This document shows positions 53,865 to 62,144 of a stretch of DNA of 64,000 nucleotides, piece after piece. The notes under the pieces were generated by a model that had not been told where the DNA came from, did not search any database, and saw only the letters and a program-made list of their open reading frames with translations. The first letter of the stretch is position 1. Each line of letters begins with the position of its first letter. The stretch is taken from positions 372,001 through 436,000 of the forward strand of contig NZ_PUHY01000006.1 of the NCBI RefSeq assembly GCF_002967765.1, given 5' to 3'. This DNA comes from Blastopirellula marina (GTDB lineage Bacteria > Planctomycetota > Planctomycetia > Pirellulales > Pirellulaceae). A program made the position numbers and the translations under genes.

Positions 53865-56800
53865 TCAAAGCCACTGTCGCATTCGACGGCGAAGTCGATC
53901 GCGCGAATTCCCATTTAATTTTGCGTCTTCCGGAAGAACCTTCTCTTCCTCGAACTCTTTGGCTTGCTCGTCAGCGAAATTCTGCCGAGACGCAGCTGCG
54001 GCCATTAGGAACGTTCCACCCAGCATCACGCCGTTGAGGGTCTCTCGCACAGGGATACGCTTGGCTCGCATCCGATCAGCCAATTGCTCGATGTCGGTTA
54101 AATCGATCATCGAAACACGGTCGACCAGGATTTGATCCTCAGTTGGAATCATCCCTTGCCGCACGTCAGCTTCACCAGGGGCTGGCTGTTCCCCCCCGCC
54201 ATGGACGCGTTCGATTAGCACGGATGGGAACCACTTGTCGTACTCTCGAGCCCAAACTTCCTCAGGCGAAAGCTGGCTCTCGCGTTTTTCGCCAGCAACG
54301 AGGGCCTCGGCTTTCGGAGGAGTTGGAACTGGGCTCTTACCGAAAATATCTTCTGGCGTGGCCCGAATTTGTTTTTCGTAATAGGAAATCTGAGGCTGCT
54401 CAACACCGGGGTAAACGATCGCAATTCGATACAAGCCTGGGCGGAAACGTTCGTCGCGTTGGATCAATTCCTTCACGGCGTCGAGTGTCATGAACTCGCC
54501 GTCGAGTTTGATCTCGTCGCCGATGGTTAAATCAAGGTCATTCGGATTGACCTCGACGACGGTTACGCCATCGATTGGGGTCGCAACGCGGGAATCACCT
54601 GAGATTTCGATAATCGAATTACTGATAATCGCTTGAGCGACTTCCATCGGCACAGGAGCCACAAACGGGGCTGGCGGCGGTACGAACGCCTCCATCAGCG
54701 GCACATTATCAATCGGTGTATTGAAGTACATCCGGAAACTGTCATTGACGACGTTCAGATTTGTCGGCGTCATCGCATCGACGTTCTCGTAGAGATTGAT
54801 CTGCGGGCTATTGTAAGCACTGACAGCGATGTTGACCGACGCATGGGTGGTAGCGAATTCCCAGGGATAGAAGAAGACGATGTTGGTCGGTGCATCGATA
54901 TTCTCTGCGAACTCAACCGCTACGATATTCTCGAAGTCGAGCACAGCTGGCTCAGGTGGCATCGACGACTGTCGCCAATCGGTTACCAGCACGAAATCCA
55001 TTTCGCCCGCTTCACCCAACTGAGTCAGCACGTAGATTGCCTCGGAATCGAACCCGGTCGAAGTATCTAATAAATAGTTATCGACCGTTCCGGTGATACG
55101 TACATACGCTGGTCCCCAAGATGCGGGATCGTCGATCTCAAACGGAGTGTTCGGAGGTGGCAAATTCATGTCGTCGAACTCGACAATCTTCGATACCACC
55201 GCGAAGAGATCTCCAACGCCACCAGCACCCTTGCTGGAGTGCAGGCTAAAGCCGTCGGTGATCGTCAGGTTGCCAGACGCCAAAGCCGTGATTACCCCGG
55301 AATTGGTCATATCGACGATAATTGGCGACGATCCAGCAGCGCCAAATGCCAGATCGCCAGAGTTGGTCGTTCTTAAGAAGACATGGCCGGCGATGGCTCC
55401 ATTGGTTTCGATGCCGTTGACTTCGCCAATGTCTCCCAATGGGTCACTGACCTTGGCGATCGTCAAGTTGCCGTCGTTCACAGCGATGAAGGAGTAATTC
55501 TCCCCTACCCCATCGACAAAAGAATCGGCCCGAGCCCCAGCCGCGAACTTGTCGGAGTTTTCATCGGGCAGGTCAGCATCGATTACGTCAGTCGTCAGAT
55601 TTCCACCCAGGCCCGTCGTTCCGTCCAAGCCTGCCGAAGCGATGTCGAAAACAGCCCCTGGTGTAACAAACAGCGGCGTACCATCGGCGGAACCTGCCAA
55701 CACATTAACATCGAGGGACGTCAGTAGAACGCCACTTCCCGAATGAAAGACCGCCTGATTCGCCGTGATGTGGTTATCGAGGACTGCGCCAGAACGAAAG
55801 TCATTTACCTGAATGATCGGTCCTTCACTCTTCATGGCGAGAATTGCGTTGGCCTGCGTACCATCGATGACCATCAAGCCGTTCGTATCAGCCTGTTCGT
55901 GGATGCTGATATTTCCGCTGGCTTCCGCGTAAACAATTCGCAGATCGACAGCTTCGTCCGTCCCATTACCAAGCTGCAAATTGCCTGCTTGGGCGTAAAA
56001 GCTGGAAAGACCACTCACGGTCAACGACGATGATGCATCGGTTTCAATTCCCTTACTGGAAGTAAGAACGACAGACGCTCCAGCGTTGTCACCAGTCAAA
56101 TTCATCCCAGGATTCGCATCACCGCCCGGGCTCCCTTCGGCGATCGTCAAGCCGAAGTCGACGGCGGAGAAGGTAATTGTCCCGAAGGCCGTATCCGTAG
56201 CGGAGGGAGTGCCGCGGGTGAAAGCGTTAAGAGGAGTGCTTACTACGCCGACCTCAATGTTACCCTTGTCCGTCGTGAAGCTGGCGTTATCGACCACAAT
56301 CAAATCGTTCGTTTCGGCCAGGACAATGGAACCGGCGTCGAACGTTGCATTATGTCCTACGAAGATGTTGCCACTTTGCGTCAGGTCGCCATCAAGGAGG
56401 ACGTTCAATTCGCCTGTGATTTTGATCGCTGACAAATCGACGGCCGGGCTATTCGGGAAGTCAAACGTCACGTTCCCCATGGTTCCCCCAGCCAACGCGA
56501 TCGGCAGATCACCGCTCGGGATAATGGCACCAACACTGACATTGCGCAGATAGATGTTTTCTAAATTGGAGGGGACACCTCCCAGGGTAACCGTGAAATC
56601 CTTGCCAAGTCCGGTGTCGGTAAAGATATCGTTATCAGAAAATCGCAGGTCGATATCCCCCTTTGCGGTCAGTTCCAAATCGGTGGAACCGGTTGTGACG
56701 ACGATCTTGGTGCTACCATCGTTCGGCTGGGTAATCGTGCCGGCCGCCTTGATATCGAGTGACGTCGCTTTGATCTCGCCCAGCATCAGCGCGATGTTGG

Positions 56801-59800
56801 AGCCATCAGCCACGTCGTCGCGAATCGAGACGTCACCTGGTGTATCGGCCACTGGGTCGATCCCCAGAATCGATACCACGCCACCGAAATCGTTGTTGGC
56901 ATTGAACAGCACAACGTCACCACCGTTTGCCACGGAGACATCCGTCGTGTTGCCAACCAACAACTTAGAACCGGCCAACTGATTGACGGAACCTTCGGCA
57001 CGTACGGTCAACGCATCGCTGCGAACATCCCCCAGCGTCAAGGCAAGTCCGAGCTTTGCGGCATCGTCCCGAATCATGACTTTGCTCAGAGTATCGGTTG
57101 CGGCGTTGCCGACTGCCGATACGGCTCCCCGGAAATCGTTTCCTTCATTGAACAAAATGACCTGGGCACCATCGGCTGTCACGACGGTGGTCGACATTTC
57201 AATATCGAGTGTGGTGGTCACCGCCTGGGTAACATCGCCACCAGCAGCAATATCAAGTGACTTTGCCACCACATCGCCAAGGATCAGGGCGTTGGCATCC
57301 TTCAACCTGACGGAGTCCGGCAGATCTAATAAGCCAATCCCTGTCACCGAAACGGCTCCGACGAACTCATTACCGTCGTTGAATAGTGTGACGTTGGCCG
57401 TATTCCCAACGCGAATGTTGGTTTCCTGGGCAATATCCAGAGTAGCTGCAATTGCTTGCGAAACATCGCCGTTCGCTTCCAACTCAAGCGAATTCCCAAC
57501 GATGTCACCAAGCTCGAGTCCGGTTACATCCATCAGTTTTACGTCACCTGCCGCATTACCCATTCCTGGGCTCGTAATTGAGACGGTTCCTGAAAACTCG
57601 TTTCCGGCATTGAAGAGAGTGACATCGCCTCCGTCAGAAACGGTAATTGTGGTAGCTCCTGCCAAGATTGTGGTGGCCGCTTGCTGATCAATGTCGCTAC
57701 CCGCATCCAGCTTGAATTCATTCGCCCGAATGCTACCAAGCGTCAGCTCATTCACGTCATGGATCTGAACCTTGTTCAGCACATCCGCTGCTAGATTACC
57801 CGTTACCGTGACCGTGCCACCGAAGTCGTTGCCGCTGTTAAATAGAATGACGTTGAAACCGTTGTCGGTCATCACTTCGGTGGTCGTCTCGATGTCAAGC
57901 TTACTCAGGACGGCTTGCGTGACATCACCTCCGGCCATAACAGAGAGGGAATCGGCGGCGATGTCTCCCAAGATCAAAGCGTTTACATCCTTGACCATCA
58001 CCGCCGCCGATACATCCCCCATTGAATTTCCAAGAACCGAAACGGCACCACCGAAATCGTTCCCCAAGTTGAAGAGCGTGACATTGACTCCATTATCTAC
58101 GGAGATTTCCGTTGTGCCACTGATCGCTACTGAAGTCCCAACGGCCTGACTGATTGCGTCTCCTGCGGAGAGACTAAACGTTGTTGCGGCGACGTTCCCG
58201 AGTGTTATCGCATCATTCGATGTCAGCGTGATGGCTGGAACGGTTAGCGTCGTTCCACCAAGTTGCGAAATGAGCCCCCCAGCGGAGACTTCCAGTGAGT
58301 TCGCATCAATATTACCAAGAACTATTCCATTAACGTCTTGCAGTTTGACTTCGTTCGGAACATCCAGAGCGTTGATACCATCGATCGAGACGGCACCAGT
58401 GAAGTCGTTCCCTGCGTTAAACAGTGTCACGTCGAAGCTATCTACTACTTTAGCGAGTGTCGTCCCAGCGATATCGAGTGAGGTACCGCCTGCTTGCGTG
58501 ATGTCACCCATCGAAGCCATGACGGTCAAGGAATTAGCTGTGATGTTGCCAAGCTGAATCGCGTTGGCATCGACCAGCGAAACGTTCGACCCACTGGCCG
58601 AGACCGCACCCGTGAAATCGTTGGCGGAGTTTTCTAGCGTAATCGTGCCCGTGGAAGTAAACGACGAAGCTCCTAATCCAGATACGACAACCTTCTCGCC
58701 AGCCGTCTGGTTGATGGCCCCGCCAGCGTTTATCGTAAGTTTGCTGCTCGCAATCTCACCAAGCTCAATGGCATTGATGTCGGTGAGCGAAATGGTTGTT
58801 CCGCTCGCATCGACCGAGCCACCGAAGTTGTTGTCGCTGTTCGCTAGCGCGATTGTCGAAGCGGTCGCCGAGAGGAACGTTTCGCCAGTCACAACTACCT
58901 TCTCCGAGGCAGATTGCGTAATCGCATCACCAGCATTGACCATGAGGTCCGTGGCCGACATCTCACCGAGCTCGATCGAATTAGTATCGGCCAGCGTGAC
59001 CTTTGATCCTGTCACATCGACAGAACCGCCGAAGTCATTGTCACTGTTGCTGAGCGTGATGTTAAAACCGGTTGCCGTCAGTGAAGTCTCCCCTGAAACC
59101 ACCACATGTTCACCCACGGTTTGCGAGATGTCACCGCCTGCATTTACGGTCAATTGCGTGGCCGAAATCTCACCTAGTTCGATCGCGGTACTGTCCGTTA
59201 CCGAGACGATCGCCCCATCCGCATCGAAGGAGCCCGTGAAATCATTGCCCACATTCGTGAGAGTGATTGTGCCGCCCGTCGATGTGAGGTCGGCCGTCCC
59301 CGTGAGGATCTTCGTGGCCGCGACTTGTGTTATCGACCCGCCTGCATTCACTTTGAGTGAGCTGGAAGTGATATCCCCTAAGATAATCGCGTCAGTATCG
59401 GCCAGCGAAGTCCCGAATCCGCTGGAGTCCGCAGTCACCGCGCCGGCGAATTGATTGGTGGCCGTTTCAAGAGTGATTGCGCCGCCGGCGACAAAATCGC
59501 TGGTCGTCGTAACATCTAGTTCGCCGCTCCCTTGGAGGATGGCCCCTGCCGAGGTGACATCAAGCACCTTGGCGTGAATCGAGCCGAGCGTAAGACCGCC
59601 ACTGTCATCGTTAATAGTCACCGTCCCGGCATGCTCGGTTTCGCCAACGATCGAAATCTCGCCGACAAAATCATTTGCCTTATCGAGGGTAAGATTCGCA
59701 TTGTCGGCCACGGTAAAATTCGACGAGCCGGCAACCGTGAGTGTTCCGCCGGCCTGTGTGATAGCACCTCCCGTTTCGATCGCCAGATTGCCTGCGATGG

Positions 59801-60800
59801 AACTCGTTCCGTCGAAGGCAAACCCATTGGACTCGGCAACCTTGGCATCCGCGACCGACGTATTAAGGGTGAGGCTGGAAAAATCGTGCCCAGCCGCCGA
59901 ACTGTTAAGCGTAACCTCTGTTCCGTCGAAGAAAGCCGCTCCGGAGACTTCCATGTGCGTGGCAGCCGTATCTTGGATCGCTCCGCCAGCGACGACCGTG
60001 ATTTCAGATGCGACGATATCCCCGAGTTCGATCTCGTCCGCATCTGTTAAGTCAATACTAACTTCATCGCTTGTTGAACTTTGCGAAAGCGTATCGAGGT
60101 CGTGGGTTCCTAGTCCCAAGTCGATATCGACTGCGCCGGCAGTTGCATCGCGATTGATCGTGAAGCTGGGTGCGGTGACACTGCCGCTAGCCGAACTCGT
60201 AACGCTCAGCGATTTTCCCGAGCTGTTGCTGGCGTCGACATTCACGTCGCCGACGATCAGCCCATCGATGCTAACCGTACTATCATCGGTATTGGTTCCG
60301 GTTGAAAGAAAATCGATCAGGCCGACGCGTACTTCCGAACCGACTTCCACCGAGACCGAGTCGACATTTTCAAGCGTGGTGAAGCTTGTCGTCAAATCAA
60401 GATCGGTCCCGTCCGACAAGGAAGCCAAAAAGGTGACCATCGAGGGGACAGCGGAATTGTTGGTATCGGTATCTGTTATTGTGATGGACGTCAGGGTGGT
60501 CGTATCGAGCGTCAACTTGCCGCCGGCGAATACGCCATCCCCTGAACTGCTCGTGAGGCCGTCGACGAATAGGAAATTGTCCATTCCATCTCGACCAATT
60601 TCCACAGAGTCCCCGTCCTCGACCGTGATGGTCAAAGTATTCCCAACCGAGTCGTAAATGGCATCGGCGGCCAGCACGACGCGTGGTTCGAGTTCGCGGA
60701 ACTGTAGCTTGGTGTCGAACTGCTCCTGGAAAGCGGCTTGAGCTCTTATCTTCTTGGCGGAATGGCCGAAGAGTCGTTGCCAGAAGCTCTTGGATATCAT
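53865..60800 (-). CDS. giant LEPR-XLL beta-repeat surface protein
   Basis: 2311 aa from ATG 60800; an in-frame TTG 60839 is less likely. The N-terminus carries the LEPR-XLL motif (FRELEPRVVLAADA, LEPR at 37-40), found in planctomycete surface proteins. About residues 270-1420 are tandem 70-85-residue beta repeats with recurring AGG-x-I-x-Q, LFN-x-GNDF-x-G-x-V and L-x-LG-x-I-x-A elements, like filamentous-haemagglutinin-type stalks. Further Asp/Gly-rich beta regions follow. The C-terminus has a Pro/Glu-rich segment, a short hydrophobic stretch (LNGVMLGGTFLMAAAAS) and a basic end (RDRLRRRMRQWL). No classical signal peptide or autotransporter barrel is seen. It precedes the kinase gene on the same strand. 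Confidence 0.82.
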   Translation of the reverse strand: MISKSFWQRLFGHSAKKIRAQAAFQEQFDTKLQFRELEPRVVLAADAIYDSVGNTLTITVEDGDSVEIGRDGMDNFLFVDGLTSSSGDGVFAGGKLTLDTTTLTSITITDTDTNNSAVPSMVTFLASLSDGTDLDLTTSFTTLENVDSVSVEVGSEVRVGLIDFLSTGTNTDDSTVSIDGLIVGDVNVDASNSSGKSLSVTSSASGSVTAPSFTINRDATAGAVDIDLGLGTHDLDTLSQSSTSDEVSIDLTDADEIELGDIVASEITVVAGGAIQDTAATHMEVSGAAFFDGTEVTLNSSAAGHDFSSLTLNTSVADAKVAESNGFAFDGTSSIAGNLAIETGGAITQAGGTLTVAGSSNFTVADNANLTLDKANDFVGEISIVGETEHAGTVTINDDSGGLTLGSIHAKVLDVTSAGAILQGSGELDVTTTSDFVAGGAITLETATNQFAGAVTADSSGFGTSLADTDAIILGDITSSSLKVNAGGSITQVAATKILTGTADLTSTGGTITLTNVGNDFTGSFDADGAIVSVTDSTAIELGEISATQLTVNAGGDISQTVGEHVVVSGETSLTATGFNITLSNSDNDFGGSVDVTGSKVTLADTNSIELGEMSATDLMVNAGDAITQSASEKVVVTGETFLSATASTIALANSDNNFGGSVDASGTTISLTDINAIELGEIASSKLTINAGGAINQTAGEKVVVSGLGASSFTSTGTITLENSANDFTGAVSASGSNVSLVDANAIQLGNITANSLTVMASMGDITQAGGTSLDIAGTTLAKVVDSFDVTLFNAGNDFTGAVSIDGINALDVPNEVKLQDVNGIVLGNIDANSLEVSAGGLISQLGGTTLTVPAITLTSNDAITLGNVAATTFSLSAGDAISQAVGTSVAISGTTEISVDNGVNVTLFNLGNDFGGAVSVLGNSMGDVSAAVMVKDVNALILGDIAADSLSVMAGGDVTQAVLSKLDIETTTEVMTDNGFNVILFNSGNDFGGTVTVTGNLAADVLNKVQIHDVNELTLGSIRANEFKLDAGSDIDQQAATTILAGATTITVSDGGDVTLFNAGNEFSGTVSITSPGMGNAAGDVKLMDVTGLELGDIVGNSLELEANGDVSQAIAATLDIAQETNIRVGNTANVTLFNDGNEFVGAVSVTGIGLLDLPDSVRLKDANALILGDVVAKSLDIAAGGDVTQAVTTTLDIEMSTTVVTADGAQVILFNEGNDFRGAVSAVGNAATDTLSKVMIRDDAAKLGLALTLGDVRSDALTVRAEGSVNQLAGSKLLVGNTTDVSVANGGDVVLFNANNDFGGVVSILGIDPVADTPGDVSIRDDVADGSNIALMLGEIKATSLDIKAAGTITQPNDGSTKIVVTTGSTDLELTAKGDIDLRFSDNDIFTDTGLGKDFTVTLGGVPSNLENIYLRNVSVGAIIPSGDLPIALAGGTMGNVTFDFPNSPAVDLSAIKITGELNVLLDGDLTQSGNIFVGHNATFDAGSIVLAETNDLIVVDNASFTTDKGNIEVGVVSTPLNAFTRGTPSATDTAFGTITFSAVDFGLTIAEGSPGGDANPGMNLTGDNAGASVVLTSSKGIETDASSSLTVSGLSSFYAQAGNLQLGNGTDEAVDLRIVYAEASGNISIHEQADTNGLMVIDGTQANAILAMKSEGPIIQVNDFRSGAVLDNHITANQAVFHSGSGVLLTSLDVNVLAGSADGTPLFVTPGAVFDIASAGLDGTTGLGGNLTTDVIDADLPDENSDKFAAGARADSFVDGVGENYSFIAVNDGNLTIAKVSDPLGDIGEVNGIETNGAIAGHVFLRTTNSGDLAFGAAGSSPIIVDMTNSGVITALASGNLTITDGFSLHSSKGAGGVGDLFAVVSKIVEFDDMNLPPPNTPFEIDDPASWGPAYVRITGTVDNYLLDTSTGFDSEAIYVLTQLGEAGEMDFVLVTDWRQSSMPPEPAVLDFENIVAVEFAENIDAPTNIVFFYPWEFATTHASVNIAVSAYNSPQINLYENVDAMTPTNLNVVNDSFRMYFNTPIDNVPLMEAFVPPPAPFVAPVPMEVAQAIISNSIIEISGDSRVATPIDGVTVVEVNPNDLDLTIGDEIKLDGEFMTLDAVKELIQRDERFRPGLYRIAIVYPGVEQPQISYYEKQIRATPEDIFGKSPVPTPPKAEALVAGEKRESQLSPEEVWAREYDKWFPSVLIERVHGGGEQPAPGEADVRQGMIPTEDQILVDRVSMIDLTDIEQLADRMRAKRIPVRETLNGVMLGGTFLMAAAASRQNFADEQAKEFEEEKVLPEDAKLNGNSRDRLRRRMRQWL
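56720..60040 (-). repeat. tandem coding repeats of the LEPR-XLL protein
   Basis: About fifteen or more diverged units of 210-255 bp, each encoding the AGG-x-I-x-Q ... GNDF-x-G ... LG-x-I-x-A pattern. Units are most regular between about 56,800 and 59,300. Diversity at the DNA level argues for old duplications, not recent expansion. Confidence 0.7.
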
Positions 60801-61242
60801 TATTTGCTGCTCGACATAGGGGCGGAGAAGAAGGCCCAAATGGGTGGCAAGGGAATGACGTTCAAAATTTCCCAGGAAGAAGCTGGCCCATTTTTAGGCA
60901 AATCCCCCAATCTAACGATTCAGGAGACCGAATTTCATTCAAGTCACGCTCTGGTAGCATGTCAATGAACTTCCTCTCAATTCGATTTCATCTCCCTAAA
61001 TCACGTCAAATTAATGTCTTCTGATGGATCACCTGCCATAGACACCATCTTCTATCGGGGGGAACGCACGAAACACGCCGCTGTAAACTTAGGACAACTG
61101 GGAAAACCATCTTGCTTCTCCTCATAAATGTGTGGGTGAGGAATTGCGGCAGTCGAAACTACCAGTGATGCCATGTCTGGTGCGGACTGGCTCGCAATCG
61201 GCGCTGCTACCAAGTGCCAATTCTGAAGAGGGATCCGTCGCA
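60801..61242. other. divergent intergenic region
   Basis: 442 bp between the giant surface-protein gene and the secreted protein gene. It should hold promoters for both. No hairpin, RNA gene or clear operator is visible, and the frames crossing it lack ribosome sites. Confidence 0.45.
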
Positions 61243-62130
61243 ATGCCCAGCGTCATGCAGATTCAAAAGATTTGCTTCGGTACATCCGGCAAAACGGTTG
61301 TGCTGCTTCTGCTTTCGTTGGTGCTGGTCAATTCCCTTATAGCTGCCGACAAATCTCCCCAGTCCCAACTCCGTATCCGGGCGGTCGCCCCAGAAAAGGC
61401 GGCCCCCAAGGTTGTCCACGATGCGAATATTCGCGTGACAGCCGCGACGACGCCAGGTGCGTTCAAGCCAGTGGTCCGAGCCGCGAGTTTGAGTGGCTTC
61501 CAATCAGCCGAAGACGATGCCCCCGTAGTCCAGGACACTCCGCTCGAAGTGGCAGCTCCCATGCCGCTGAGCCCGACTTCCATCCTGAACGATCGCGGCA
61601 AACTATCCTCCAAGAGCAACGAGTTCTTCAAGAAGCTGACGCCAACCGATCGCGAGTTGTTGTACGACGGTCGCCTTCCAGACGAGTTCGGCATCGGCCG
61701 CACATACGATTACGTTATTGACGGCGAGAAGATTACTCCACCAGAGAACATCGCTGGCAAGATATTCAGTCAGGAACCCATCGAAAACTACGCTTACGGC
61801 TATCACCACGATTGGTACCCCATGGTCGCTGCCTGGGAAGCGCCGGCGTTCTATCATCGGCCGTTGTACTTCGAAGAGGTCAACCTTGAGCGGTACGGCA
61901 ATCAGCACATGCATTTGCAGCCCGTTTACTCAGCGGCTCACTTCTTCGCCAACACGTTAGCATTGCCTTACAAGATGGGCGTCAACGCTCCCTGCGAACG
62001 CATTTACACGCTGGGGCACTATCGGCCTGGCGACTGCAATCCACACGATCGCCATGGGTTGCCGTTCAGCTGGCGCGGCATTATTTATACCGGCGCCGTT
62101 TATAGCGGCATAGGTGCAGCGTTTCCGTAA
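61243..62130 (+). CDS. secreted protein of unknown function
   Basis: 295 aa from ATG 61243, with AGAGGGA about 9 bp upstream. The signal peptide core TVVLLLLSLVLVNSLIAAD is followed by an Ala/Pro/Val-rich low-complexity stretch (to about 110). A C-terminal domain rich in Tyr, His and Trp follows (YGYHHDWYPMVAAWEAPAFY, RPLYFEEVNLERYGNQHMHL). The FEEVNLERYG phrase looks like a conserved planctomycete secreted-protein motif, though I cannot name the family. It faces the M50/HlyD gene convergently. Confidence 0.7.
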   Translation: MPSVMQIQKICFGTSGKTVVLLLLSLVLVNSLIAADKSPQSQLRIRAVAPEKAAPKVVHDANIRVTAATTPGAFKPVVRAASLSGFQSAEDDAPVVQDTPLEVAAPMPLSPTSILNDRGKLSSKSNEFFKKLTPTDRELLYDGRLPDEFGIGRTYDYVIDGEKITPPENIAGKIFSQEPIENYAYGYHHDWYPMVAAWEAPAFYHRPLYFEEVNLERYGNQHMHLQPVYSAAHFFANTLALPYKMGVNAPCERIYTLGHYRPGDCNPHDRHGLPFSWRGIIYTGAVYSGIGAAFP

Positions 62131-62144
62131 GTCGCCCTTTACGG

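Noticed and set aside
56983-60657. Several long plus-strand frames (up to 318 codons) opposite the giant repeat gene
   Set aside because: They are antisense readings of the repeats, rich in Ser/Thr/Pro/Val, with the same periodicity as the real gene.
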